A stretch of 64,000 nucleotides of DNA from positions 3,628,079 to 3,692,078 of the forward strand of contig OU696587.1 in NCBI GenBank assembly GCA_916048095.2. The letters run 5' to 3'. The translations under genes were made by a program, and so were the position numbers. The notes below the pieces were generated by a model, which saw only the letters and a list, made by a program, of their open reading frames with translations, did not search any database and was not told where the DNA came from. Source of the stretch: Sacculina carcini (Eukaryota > Arthropoda > Thecostraca > Sacculinidae). The first letter of the stretch is position 1; each line of letters starts with the position of its first letter. This document shows, in pieces, positions 12,485 to 24,767 of this stretch.

Positions 12485-13345
12485 GGCCGGGGACACACTG
12501 GGCGTTTTTGTGCCGAGCGTTTTTTTTGCCGTCGCCGTCGTATCAGTAGTGGCGTGCATGAAGCTATTGCGCCGTACACATTGAGCGGCAAACTTGCAGA
12601 GCGTTTTTTTTGTCGTCGACGACAGCAATGTTGCCGCTCACTGCCACTACTTTCACGACGGCAAAAATGTCGTCGACGTTTTTTTGCCGCCCACGCGGGT
12701 GGTGGCCCACGTGACTCAATGCGCTGATACACACTTGTGCTTGTCGCTGACGGCATAGCGTGTTGCAGTGTTGATTCTATCGTGTTAGCGTCATTGTGTC
12801 AGCGTGTGTTCTGGTTTAACTTTGTATTGTCAGCATTTGTATTGCGAGCATTTCCACTGGCTGAATGCAGTTCCTCAGTCTGGTATTTTCACGTTTTATG
12901 TGATTTTCCAACATATAATGCAGTTCGTCGAATGAAGAGATTGACATTCTGAAGTAATTGAAAAATTTATCTTCATCGTTTCTCAAGTCAGGAAACAGTG
13001 TGTAAAAGGCTCCAACATTCTCTCTCTTTTGATTAATAGGATGAACCCAAATTAACCTGTTTTTTCGCCGTTTCTTTGCTTGACGACGATATAATAACAA
13101 TGCAAGCAACTGTTTTCTATCCATGTTCACTTGAAATGATCGGGAACACGCAGTACTAGTAGCAATATATACAACACTGGCACGCACTTTGACTGCACTG
13201 TGGTCAAATGAGTGACGTCTGTGAGTGAACGGTTGAGAGGACGACAAAATAAACGCCAAGTGTGTTCCCACTCGAGCGGCGACGGCAAAACGAACGCTCG
13301 GCAAAAAAAACGCTCGGCACAAAAACGCCTAGTGTGTCCCCAGCC
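12485..13345 (-). mobile_element. Harbinger (PIF) deletion derivative with TAA duplications
   Basis: The ends are inverted repeats: GGCCGGGGACACACTGGGCG at the left and, read from the right end, GGCTGGGGACACACTAGGCG. Both continue through GTTTTTGTGCCGAGCG for over 40 bases. The element is flanked by TAA (12482-12484 and 13346-13348), the 3-bp duplication typical of PIF/Harbinger. Its 861 bases hold only the N-terminal part of the transposase (minus strand), so it is non-autonomous. The left half is filled with further GTCGTCGACG-type short inverted repeats. Confidence 0.9.
12816..13124 (-). pseudogene. N-terminal fragment of a Harbinger transposase (HARBI1-like)
   Basis: From the ATG at 13124 the frame reads MDRKQLLALLLYRRQ, then WVHPINQKRENVGAFYTL, then FPDLRNDEDKFFNYFRMS and SFDELHYML. 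This matches the conserved N-terminal block of PIF/Harbinger transposases (W-HPI-N-KR, Y-DLR-DE-KFF-YFRMS). About 102 codons remain; the DDE nuclease domain and the rest of the normal protein of over 300 residues are missing, and the reading ends soon after IQPVEMLAIQ. It lies inside the terminal inverted repeats of the element at 12485-13345, so it is a remnant carried by a non-autonomous copy. Confidence 0.85.
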
Positions 13346-13348
13346 TAA

Positions 13349-13672
13349 TTGTTGTCTAAATATTAGCAGAACAAAGACATGACAGTTCCGATGTCTGCAT
13401 GAATCATGTATTATACCTCAGCTTCATATTGTGATACATCCCGCATAAGATGAAAAATAGGAAAAATATAGAGAATAAGATAGCAACTACTGACACCAAA
13501 AGGCAGCGATACAACACCACTGAACTTTGCATCATAATAAAGTTAATATAAATCTATTCTTGAAGGGCATTAACACTGAAAAACTGGCCTTACTTGAAAA
13601 ACTACTATAAAACACTGAACCTATAAAACAGAGCAAGACAGGCTGACATAAACTAGCACATAAACAAATATC

Positions 13673-13719
<47 letters not shown>

Positions 13720-13899
13720 TTCACAAAACAAACCAAACATTCATAAAATAAATAGGTGTTTGAAGGTGTTAGACCACTCCAATATACCTCATGAAACAAA
13801 CAACAAACACACATGCATTTCGTATAGCGCCAGAATGATACAAGGACGCGAAGGGACCAGAAAGAAATAAGCCAGGTATAAAATGCAAGTAGGCACAAG
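13349..13899. other. non-coding spacer with a (CA)n tract
   Basis: It holds a pure (AC)n run at 13674-13718 and AT-rich DNA with no gene that I can see. The 3' untranslated part of the LINE ending near 13.9 kb may reach into its upper end. Confidence 0.5.
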
Positions 13900-16130
13900 C
13901 AAAAACAAAAGTATACGCTAAAACGAGAGGGCATAGGCAAGATAAGGCAACACGAAGTAGATGTTTACACGATATTGCGGTCAGATGCTGCAGCGAGGGA
14001 GAGATGACGATGAAGAGCAGAAGAGAAGGACGCGTATGAGGAAGAATCGCGAATGTGAGAAGGAAGTGAGTTAAAGATACGCGGGGCTGAAAAACAGAAG
14101 GATTTGGCAGACCAGGGAGAGAGGTTAAGAGCAGCTGGACAGAGGAGAGGAAGTGAACGTCGGGAGATGGGCCCGTTGTTAGAGAGAGGATGGGAGCGAA
14201 GATAGGAGGGAGAAGATGAAAAATGGAGGAGTTTGTATACGAGACAGCACAATTTGTATTTTATTCGATTGATAGCAGAAAGCCAGAAAGTGGGGTTTAT
14301 GGATGAATTGAGAAGTAGGACTGCGAGGAGGAAGGCGAAATATGAAACAAAATTGGTTAAGGACGGAACCAAGACGATGAACAGTGTTGTATGGGAGGTG
14401 GAAAAATAAAGAATTGCAGTAGTCTATGCGGGAAAGAATGTGAGCTTGGATGAGGAGAAGCGCTGAGTGGTAGTCCAGAAGAGGTCGAATGGGGTAAAAT
14501 TGGCGAATAAGGTGTTGGCAAATACGCTGGGTATTGATGATGTGGCGGCAAAAAGTGAGGGAGGAATCGACAATAACGCCGAGGTTCCGAATCTGAGAAG
14601 AAAGGGGCAGACGGAGAACCGGAGGAGAGATGGAGGGGGGATGAAAAACCAAGTATTGCGTTTTCTCGGGATTCAACAGGTCACGAGAAGCGGCCCAGGC
14701 AGAAATATCAGCGAGCAGGTTGGGAACAAGAGAAGGTGAAGAAGAACGTAGAGGAAATAGATTTGCACATCATCTGCGTAAATATGGAATAACACAGAGT
14801 GGTCACGCAGAATAGGACACAGAAAAGAGACATATAAATTGAATATGATTGGACCCAACAGTGATCCCTGGGGTACCCTTTAGGGGAACAGACGAGGACG
14901 TACCGCCGTTACAGCGTACTGCGTAGGAACGGTCGGAAAGAAATGAAGAAATGAGTGAAAGTGTTGTTGAACTAATGCCTGCTGCCTGTAAATCCTTGCG
15001 TAGGATACTGTGATTCACTAAGTCGAATGTGGAGGAGAAATATAATGATATGAAAAGCACAGAATTTTTGAAGGAGAAATGGGAAAATAAGTCTGCAATT
15101 AAGGAAAGGAGTAAAGTCCCTGTGGAATGGCGTGGCACGAATACGGATCGCAGTGGGTCAAGTATAGGATATATGTGCGGGTGCAGCTGTTCCAGGATGG
15201 CTGCTTCGATTGATTTGGATTGAAAAGTAAGGAGTGAAAAAGGCCGATAGTGAGCAGGAGAGGTTATATCTAGGGACGAATAAGCGCATGTTTAGTATTG
15301 GATAAATAAGCGCATGTTTTGAACCGAGAAATCCGCCATGTAAGAAAGAGGAATTTATCAGATGGGTGAAAATTGGTACAAACGTATAGATTGACTGATA
15401 CGTATACGTGAACGTATACGTAGAGAGCGGAAAAATTGATCGGGTTTGAAGGGCATTTGCAGGACTTGAGTTTGATAATGTAACGGTATGTATCGGGAAG
15501 GCGGACTTGGGAAAATACTGAAAAAGATTAAGCTGAATGACTGTGAGTGAGAGGAGTGCTGGATACGGGGGTTTCGAAAGATTAGTAGTCACTTTATCAG
15601 AGAAATATGAAGCCATGGATGAAGAAGGAATGGGACAGTGAGAGTTGTTTGAGCGGCCGGTGATAGATCGCAATGTTGACCAGCGGTGAGCAGTTGACGA
15701 AGAAGATAGATGTATACCAAAGTATTTTGACTTGGCCTCGGCATTGGACGTTAGCAACCGTCGGCGTGCAGAACAGAAGTATGCCCAAGATGAATGAGAG
15801 CGGTAGCAACCCCATAGTCGCTCGTCAGAGCGACAAGCAGATTTAAGTTTACGTAGCTCACGATTAAGCCAGGGGCTGGGGGGTTAGATGAGCGGATACG
15901 AATTACATGTGCAGGAAAATAATGTTATCAATAGCTGAGAGGGCGTTGTGAATGTGATCTAACACAAGTGTAGGGGGTAGAAGATATTAAGGGGGAATAA
16001 GTGAGTAAACCAACCGATGGAAAATGGTCGCATCAAACTTATTGTAATTACGGACAGTAATTGATTTGGATGAGGGGCGAGAGAGAACTGCAATAGCTAA
16101 AGATGCTCATGAGAGGAAATGTATCAAATA
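13900..16130 (-). mobile_element. 5'-truncated CR1-like LINE, broken
   Basis: Read on the minus strand, the pieces of one ORF2 follow in order. First comes the end of the endonuclease with the linker to RT (16130-15860, ITVRNYNKFDATIFHRLV). Next is PWLNRELRKLKSACRSDERLW near 15.85 kb in the region before RT, then RT blocks (15138-14803 FDLVNHSILRKDLQAAGI; near 14.78 kb the FHIYADD catalytic box). The RT thumb follows (14676-14179, LGVIVDSSLTF and SRIDYCNSL), and last the C-terminal region ending at 13965 (WSAKSFCFSAPRIFNSLP). Several frameshifts separate these blocks. ORF1 and most of the endonuclease are missing. The C-terminus resembles that of the LINE at 39.6-44.1 kb, so the two belong to related families. 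Confidence 0.85.
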
Positions 16131-16707
16131 TAAGCCAAGGATCCAGCAAATAGAACAGTTTACTCCACAAGACAACACAATTAAATTTCTACTCAGAGTT
16201 TGATCTGGTATTCATAAAAATACTTCATTCATACTCCATGCAAGCACAAAAATAGTCAAATTGCTTGAAAAACAGAATAAACACACAAAGCTTTAAATCA
16301 AAGCCAATACTCACCAAGCGGTGAAGCAGCAGCAGATCCAACACAACGAACACAAAATTAAATCTAAAGCACCCAACCAAAAAACTAGAAAAACAAGATA
16401 GCCAACCACGAACCTAGATGATAGGAACTCGCGTGGGTAAGAGAATGTTGCCGTTTAGTATCATGCGAGATAATGTATTAGGTAACTTCACCAAATATTG
16501 TGCATTGCCTACATCTTAAAGTAGGTTCAACTTTTTGTTAAATTTTTCACATATATACACCAGCCTAATTTCCAAACCCAATTTAAAATAACTTTTTTTT
16601 CAATAACGAAATTAACGCATTAGCTTGCCACGGACAAAACACGTTCAGCTGCAAGATCAGAGCACTTATTGGTTACACATTCGTGGAAGTACGTACCATA
16701 TACATCG

Positions 16708-16838
16708 CGATCTTGGCATCAGAGCCTAAGCAACCGCCCCCGCACCACCCGGACCAGGGGGGTGGGTCGAGTGTTGAGGGGTATCGTTGCCTCACGCATG
16801 ATATAGAAATATATCATAAAGAAGCGCACAAAAGTACC
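16708..16838. repeat. dispersed repeat, copy 1
   Basis: Shares with 17359-17486 the blocks CGATCTTG, AGCAACCG-CCCCGCACC, a GGGGG run, CGAGTGTT, AATATATCATAAAG or AATTAATCATAAAG, and CACAAAAGTAC in the same order. The copies are diverged. No coding frame and no clear target duplication are seen; a SINE or MITE remnant is possible. Confidence 0.55.
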
Positions 16839-17358
16839 GTGGGTTACGAGGAGACCGAAGGGCTGCTCGTAACTGCATTTTACCATAGTCGTATCTCTGT
16901 TAAAATGGTGCTTTACTTATAATAGGGGCCCTAACTATTGTCTTCGGGGGCCCCATTACACCTTCCAACGGCTCTGCTTGGCGCATTATCCATTTGAACT
17001 AGTTCACCATGGTGAAAATTAATATAAAAATGTCTTTAAATTAAAATAATAGCTAAAGCTCTATATGTAACTGTAACAAAACTAATAAAACTAAAATATA
17101 TTAGACAGGCACGCGTAGGCATCGCCGCCCCACGCGCGCCTACAAGACGTCACACTCCAGCCGCACCACGAACACGACTCCTAGCTCACACCGTGACACA
17201 CGGGAGCACACACGGACACACACACTCTCTCTCACTGCACATGATCACACCACAGTAACCAAAAATTATTCAAAAAGATTCCATTATATGTAATAAAGCC
17301 GGCACTGTAGCTGTATAATTAAGGTTCAGGTGAGATTTTACCATACATTTTCAAAAAG

Positions 17359-17486
17359 CCGATCTTGTACCGAACCATAGCCGTAGCAACCGACCCCGCA
17401 CCCACCTCTGCCGGGGGGGAGGCCGAGTGTTAAAGAGCCTTACGGACGACATTGAAATTAATCATAAAGTAGCATACAAAAGTACT
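17359..17486. repeat. dispersed repeat, copy 2
   Basis: Second, diverged copy of the repeat at 16708-16838, in the same orientation about 650 bases away. Confidence 0.55.
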
Positions 17487-18200
17487 CCTAAAGCCTAGCA
17501 ACAGCTCTGCTTTGAGCCCAACAGTTAACTAACCAAATTCAAACCGCAACCAAGACCATGCACTATCACAATGAATGGGAAATAATTCAACATGAACAGC
17601 GAACACTTGTCGGCTTTACGGATGATTCAATCAAACAAGTTCACTCCATTAGTATGATTATTATATCTGCAACCCTGGCAATACGTTCGCCGATTTCCCT
17701 GAATCAAAATACCCTAGAAAGTGTATGATGCAGGAAACACGGATTAATCTATTTGAACGTGACAAGCCTAGCTGATGTTGAACGCTAAGTGGCAATGATC
17801 AGGCGAACACACGTTGTCACCGTTGTATCGTATATTCGACATACATGAGTATAAACCGATAACACAACCGCAGGCATAATTTTGAGGCAGAGCGGCAACA
17901 GAGCTCCGTCCGACTGAACGCAATACTCACTAATTGCATCGCGTAACGTCCGCTTCGAACGCCGCACAAACACAAAAGAACCGATTATCTATGGAAAAAG
18001 AATCTGCTGCATCTACCCCAGCAGCCGCGTAGTTTAGATAACGCAGAACGATATAAAACAAACCACAATCTAAGCAAGTCAGCACGTGGCGCAATGAACA
18101 GCGGGAAAAAAACAATGAACAAGGGTAAAAGAAAGAGAAAGGGGAAATAAAGAGGGATGGAAAGAGAGGGGAGCGAGGCAGTGCATTTGAACGATGCCGA

Positions 18201-18863
18201 TCAAAAGCCGTGCACTTTCAGCTGACCACTGCTAGCTAGACCATATTTGGTTAGCAGCTGGCAAATATTCTCGCGCTGGTCCCCCTGTAGCTGCAGCACC
18301 TCGCCGTACTCAGGATGCTCCACCACGGTGCCGTTGCAAGCAAACTCCTGACACACACACATACAAATCACGCTGGATTATGCGCATACTGCACCGTTTT
18401 TCTCAGCAGGTCGATATTTCTTAGTTCTTTTTACACCTTTCCTTTTCTCCAAATTGCTTTCCTTTGGTATCTCTCTTTTACTGTGGCTTGGCGCGGTGCT
18501 CATAGCCTGTTGTGTATGGGCGATACAATACACGTCAGAGCATGTCAAGCTCCCACATTATTAAAAGTGTCTTTGTCCATTAATATCAATCGACTGGTAT
18601 TTTTATTTTTGCTTAGTATGTGTCAATCGTTATGTAATGTTTGCTGAGAATATAGAACATGTCGCTGTTTTTCGTGTTTCATGTAGTATAACGTTGAGTA
18701 CACACCTTCTTGCATGCCTTCACGATTTTCTTGAGGTCATAGTCGGCAGACAGGCCCTGAACAGTAGTGAGTGTCTTTGAACGGTTGCGCTGCTGTATGC
18801 GAATGTGAATCAAATTCACAGCACTTCCCTGGTCAAGATCATCACTCGCAGCAGCAAATGGAT
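18201..18863 (-). CDS. EIF1: translation initiation factor eIF1 (SUI1), last two exons
   Basis: eIF1 binds the 40S subunit near the P site and guards AUG choice during scanning. Exons on the minus strand are 18706-18863 (after GTGTGCAG, before AAGAAG|GTGTGT) and 18201-18347 (after GTGTCAG, stop TGA at 18203-18201). Together they give 101 residues: DPFAAASDDL, IHIRIQQRNRSKTLTTVQG, YDLKKIVKACKK, then EFACNGTVVEHPEYGEV, LQLQGDQRENICQLL and the C-terminal QLKVHGF. These are the hallmark blocks of animal eIF1, including the HIRIQQR loop region and the CNGT-EHPEYGE-IQLQGDQR core. The length fits the usual 110 or so residues less a short first exon coding roughly MS-IQNL-SF, which I could not find. 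The 358-base intron and the end of the upstream intron are rich in GT repeats. The frame is intact, so it looks functional. A retained Asn-Arg in QQRNRSKT replaces the more usual Gly-Arg. Confidence 0.93.
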
Positions 18864-19416
18864 CTGCACACATACACACACACACACCTTGTAAAACAAC
18901 CTTGAATACTACAGATCGCAGTGAAACCATTGCCTAGCGTCAGGTCCAATAAACAAGCGGATAGACGATATATAATAACTGGAGAGCAGAACTCAGTGCA
19001 TAAGCAATATGACCATCATCAATAAACCATCGCAAGTGGCTGACCAACATTAAATAACAATAACAAGACAAATTCATTCTTACAGACACACGATATAAAA
19101 ACGAATACTTGGAACACAACACATAACACTCTCACCACAATTGGACGCTAGTGATGTTACGCTAATTCCTATTAGAACTATTCGGGTTTTAAGAGTGCAC
19201 AAGTTTGTTGGAACCATATAGCACGCCTATACTCAACGGTAATTTCATATAGGCTCACGTTGGATGCCGATGAACAAGCCTAGACTACGTTTCATGTCAA
19301 AATATAGTGTACCAACGAACTATTTCTTTTACGTCGAAGTTAACAATCAAGGATGAACATTAGGTAGTTATTGTATCGTTAACGAAAATGAAAATGGTAA
19401 CACAACGAAAATGGTA
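18864..19416. other. upstream intron or flank of eIF1
   Basis: On the minus strand this should be the first intron and perhaps the first exon of eIF1. Exon 2 starts in phase 1, so exon 1 should end with the G of the Asp codon. I could not pick out that exon. Confidence 0.4.
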
Positions 19417-19860
19417 CTGCAGTTGAAAGACCTGCCGTACGAAGATCGATTGAGGAAGCTGGAACTACCAACAACTACCAACATTGGCTTATAGAAGATT
19501 CAGAGGAGACCAAATTGAGGTATTTAAGACCATCACGCACATATACGATGAAGACTGCTCGGAAGGCATATAAAAAATGAGGGGCGACGGAACTACCAGA
19601 AGAAATTCCAGGAAGATTAATAAGACCCGTCCAAGACTTAATGTCAAGAAAACATTCCCTTTTCCAACCGGGTAGTAAATAATTAGAACAATTTGCCCGA
19701 GTGAGTGGTGAATGCGGAAACAGTTATTCAGTTTGGATAACGACTAGACAGAGCATGGAAAGGCCAGGCACAGTTGCATAATTATAGAGCGCAAATAACC
19801 GCGGAGCACGGCCATCCATTGAACATCGATCAGGATACTGAGCTGGATAACTGCCTCTTC
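19417..19860 (+). mobile_element. 3' terminal fragment of a LINE ORF2
   Basis: Reading across at least two frameshifts gives LKDLPYEDRLRKLELPT, then LAYRRFRGDQIEVFKTI, HIYDEDC, then RKINKTRPRLNVKKTFPF, a run ending near 19.73 kb, and AQITAEHGHPLN. This order (YE-RL-KL-LPTL-YRR-RGD-IEVFKI, then RPRLNVRK-FF-NRVV-WN-LP) is the C-terminal signature of non-LTR retrotransposon ORF2 proteins with no RNase H domain. It is an old, broken fragment on the opposite strand to the other LINE at 14-16 kb. I see no 5' part. Confidence 0.7.
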
Positions 19861-20524
19861 CAGAAGGTCAACTGTGAGTAACTGTGAGTGAAGTCCCAGT
19901 AGCTAAGCAGAAAAACGAGTCACGGCGCACCCAGAACGATTGGCCACAAGCATGCAAATTTCAACATGAAAAATATACCCACCAACACTTTGCAGATTTT
20001 GGACGGACATACGACCTCAATCAAACACTACAAATATAAAAGTTGAGAACAGCACAAATAGCACAAAACACTGCAGACACGAAACAAACTCTGAATCGAG
20101 CTATGGCGCACTGCGTCATCTGGGACTCATTCTAAGCGAGATGCCGTTTAGTCTAAAACACCTAATGTTTGAGCTATTCTAATGGTACAGTAATAAAAAT
20201 AATTTAATATTATTCAGATGGGACAATCAATATAAAATACGCACAATAAACATAACTCTATAGCAATTATTCACACCAAAACCGCAAATGTATAATTAAA
20301 TTAATTCCTTCAATCATTCATATATCATAGGTGGGTGACTTTTTGGTGCGCTAAAATACTGAAAGTTGCCAACAGAAAAAACTAAAAGTTGGGCTAAAGT
20401 TACACATAAAATTGTAAATTTTTTTTTCACGGGAACTCCTACAAAGGTAGTGAAAATTGCTCAATTATGAAAACATTCATTTTGTGAGAAAAATGTGTAC
20501 TTTTTGCATTCCATAAATATTACT
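19861..20524. other. AT-rich spacer before the nested cluster
   Basis: No gene or repeat that I recognise. It contains a (T)n tract and leads into the mariner end at about 20525. Confidence 0.4.
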
Positions 20525-23500
20525 ACAGGGTGACCCAAAAAAGTGACTCTCCTAAAAACATCCATCAAATTCTACTATTCAACCAATTGTCTTTGTTTTT
20601 CGGGTTTACGAATATAAATAATTGCAAGGTGGAATTGCACAGAAAAATTTCGAAAATGCCTTGGACACTTCAAGAAAAGATGATAGATATGTGGCGTTTT
20701 GGTCGCCACGGAGCGTTACACACAAACAGAACGTGTTCCTTTGACCGACTATATTTGTGCACACAGCAAGGGACGAGAAAGACAAGTACAGACAAGCATA
20801 CACACAAGATCAAACACGCACAATCACGAACAAACACCACACGACACACCGACATACACATGGCTGCACACGTCACTGCGTTTCTGGCAGGTACCGCCAG
20901 GTGGAGCGAGACGCAGTTACACGCGGCGCACCTAGAGATGCGACCTAAAAAAAACCGACGGTTTATAAAAAAATCGATTTTTTTGCCAAAAAAACCGCGA
21001 CCAAAAAACACGTTCTTTTTTGGGTTTTTTCATGCAAAGAATTCAAACTAAGAGTCATGCAAATAATTCAAACTATGGAAATGATATATTTGGGATGTTA
21101 AACGAAATATTTTTATCAACACATGAGTTATTCATGCTATTACTGACCCTATCAAACTGAATTATAATTAAATATGCACAATATAATTGTAATAATGTGT
21201 CTGAAAGCCCTAATATCATTGTTTGCACGGTACTGTGCGGCACTTCTATGTACAGAACAGTTTTGCATTCAATTATTGAGTTAATGATTGTGTAAGAAAG
21301 CAGGGTTTGAGAACCGTTTTTATGCTAAAATCTGAAACTGTTTTAAAAAAACAGCAGGTGGCATAATTTTTTTTTTTTTTACATATTACTTTTTTCCTAC
21401 CAGAAATGAACTACGTTGATTATAACAAGTTTCATCATTTCATTCAGCAGATCAATTATTTGCAAAAATAAAAGTACAACCACAGCAAATATTTACACAA
21501 ATACTACAAATATACACACAAACGTAGTGTCCCTCATGAGACTACGAATATAAGCGGGTCGCATTAATCAGAGTGGCAATCCTGACCAGAAAAACGGGCA
21601 ATATTTTCGTGTAGGAAAAAAACGACTGAGGAAATATATTTAATGTACAAAAAGGTATTTGAACACAAATTACTGCATCAAAGAAACTGTGGTGGTTCAC
21701 TCTGATTAAATCAATTTTACCACACACAACATAACATGAAACATGTGAGACAAGGTTCGGACGCACAAGCGAGTGTATTCTCGTCCACACACAACATACT
21801 TGACGCCTAGGAACATCCTAGTAATTTCTGCTTTGGCGTACCAATCAGCGATGGCGTCTATTGATGCAAATATATATAAACATTTAATATAAATCACATA
21901 TAACAAATTAATCAGTAAGTTTACAATGAAATTAATTAACATGACATAAAATGTAATACAAATAGTAATAAACCGAAAATAGTGAATGCCTTGACGAAAC
22001 AAGTAACAAATCTAAACGTCTTGATTTTAACGACATTCATTTGTCATTAACTAAAAATTAAACAAGCAAATACAAAGTAAAATACATAAATTATAATATT
22101 TATAAATATTGAATGAGGAATGAAAATGATCAAAAGATTAATTAATAAAAGCATAGACAGACACTACAAGAACTCCCCCGCCAGAAGCGGAGCTTCAGAA
22201 AAGTCGTGACCAGTAATGGAACAAGGTCATAACAACGAGGTCATGTGTGACCAGCAGAACACCAAACAACAATTAACACATTCACACAATAAAACCACGC
22301 ATACTCACTTAACCACTCATACCGATACATTAACAAATATACGACCATAATCACTAATCACCATACTGACGGAGCATTATGTCTCACATAAACGACACAT
22401 AATGCAATACAATGGCGTTTCCGTATGTTGAAATTACATAGTGAAACCGCAACATACATTATACAGGCACAATAACATTGGTACATTCAAAACACGCATT
22501 GAAGAATGTATACATTTAGGACGACCTTGTCCGCAATTATACAATACAATACGATATACATGGAATTCAACACGCACAAGTAATGAGTGAAATTGGTGTA
22601 AATGTGTAAACAATCAAAAATAGTGATAATCAGGCTGCTTTTTGAACGTCACTTTACGGCCTAACCTGGTGGTGGTGGTGGTACGCTCAACCAGCGATGT
22701 ACGGGGAGCGGGAATTGGAGGTGATGGCGACGCAGCGGCTGTGCGTGACGACTTCTGCAAGGTGGCCGTATTCGTGATTACAGCCGGCTTCAGTCGGTCG
22801 ATGGAGACTGTATCCGATCCTCCGGCAGGTAAAGCGATCACAAATACTTTGGGTGATCTGGAAACCACACGGAATGGCCCACGGTATGGTGCTTCAAGGG
22901 GCCGGCGGACTCTGTCCACGCGCATCCACACCTGTTCGCAGGTCATGAGTTGTGATGGAACGTATGATGCTGGTGTACAGTGGGACGTGCCATAAGACAT
23001 GGTGTAAAAATCCACCTCGGACATCTTTTTCGCCAGCTCTGAGACAAATTCATGCTGCGTCTTGATAGTCATTGTGTCACCAGTCGGCATGCGAGGGCAC
23101 AACAAGTATCCACCAGTAACGGCAGTGAACGGAGACACATGTGACTCAGTTGGAAGCAATCTGATGCCCAGCATTACTACTGGAAGTGCAGAAAGCCAGC
23201 ACTGCCGCCGAGCCATGATGGCGGTTTTTATGACCCGGTGTAGTCGCTCCACGAGTCCATTGGATTGTGGTCGGTATGCTGTTGTTCTGACGCGGTGAAA
23301 CCCGACCACTTGAGACAATTCATTAAACAGCTCCGATTCGAATTGACGTCCTCTATCGGTCACCACGTAGAGTGGGACCCCGAATCTCGAAATCCAATGA
23401 GCAAAGAATGCCTCGGCGACGGACGCGGCGGTAATGTCGGTCAGTGGAATGGCCTCTGGCCAACGACTGGCTCTGTCAATGCCGGTCAGGATATATCGAT

Positions 23501-24767
23501 ACGGTGTTGCGAACTGATGATTGCGCGTTACGGCTGGTGTCAATGGTCCAACCAGGTCCAGATGCACACATTCAAAACGGGCACTGGGCACAGCAAAATC
23601 AGCTAGCGGTGACTTAGTATGTCTAGTGACCTTGGCTTGCTGACATGCGACGCAGGCGCGGACCCAATTTTTTATGTCGCGATCGATGTGCGGCCACACG
23701 TAACGAGACTCAATCAGCCTGATGCTGCCGTGAATCCCAGGATGGCTCAGATTGTGCAATTGCATGAACACAGGATGCCTACATTTTTCAGGCAAATATG
23801 GCCTTGGGTGTGGCGTAGAAGTGTCACACAACAGTGGTACATTTCCGGATATTTTGAAAGCACTAAGCGCTGTGGCAGCAGTTTGTGTTTCTGCATCGTT
23901 TGCTTGTGCACGAGCAATGGCTGGCAGGTCATAGACGTCCAGGCTGACAGCATTCACACTGCGTGACAGACAGTCTGCGACCGCGTTATCCGCTCCACGA
24001 ATGTGTTGTACATCCGACACATATTCAGTTATATACGACCAGTGCCTCTGCTGACGGTCAGATTTGGCCACATGTGGAATGGTGTAGGCCGAAACCAGCG
24101 GCTTGTGGTCAGTCAGCAGAGTCACCGATCGACCTTCTAGGAAGTGCCGAAAGTGTACTACAGCGTAATATGCCGGCAGTAACTCGCGATCATATACAGA
24201 GTATTTACGCTGGGCGGCAGATAATTTTTTTGAAAAGAATGATATCGGTTGTGCGACACCCTCAACCATTTGATGCAGCGCAGCACCGACGGCAACAGAG
24301 GAACTGTCGGTTACCAACTGCAGATGCTGGCAGCTTGGACTTGGATGAGGCAGTACACATGCATCCATCAGCGATTGTTTAGCGGCCTCGAACGCTACCG
24401 TTTCTGCTTCATTAAGCTCAATGTGCTTGGCGTTGGGCTGTAGTCTAGTGCGCTCAGATAGAGGATGAACAATATCCGCGAACTTCGGCACAAGGCGACG
24501 GTAAAAATTGCAAACTCCAAGAAATCGACGAAGAGAAGCTGAATCACATGGTTGTGGAAAATCGCGAATAGCGGAAAGCTTATCTTCAGGTGGCTGTACT
24601 CCATCAGCTGTGATCTTGTGCCCGAGAAAGTCAACGCTTTTCTGGAAAAAGGCACACTTCTCTATTGATAGACGCAGACCATATTTATCTAATATGTCAA
24701 ACACGGCTGCTAAGTGATGCGCCATTCACCAGGTGTTTTCTTAGCCACCATGTGCAGTGGAGAAGCC

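Larger units (their letters stand above)
16140..18200. other. intergenic, with a dispersed repeat pair and a GC hairpin
   Basis: Apart from the two related repeat copies listed separately, the stretch has a hairpin near 16923-16956 (GGGGCCC facing GGGCCCC) and AT-rich DNA. On the minus strand, the part just below 18.2 kb is the 3' flank of eIF1. I see no other gene. Confidence 0.4.

Noticed and set aside
20530-21051. 173-codon frame starting at the mariner end
   Set aside because: It is a chimera of mariner start, solo LTR and hAT end, crossing two insertion junctions.
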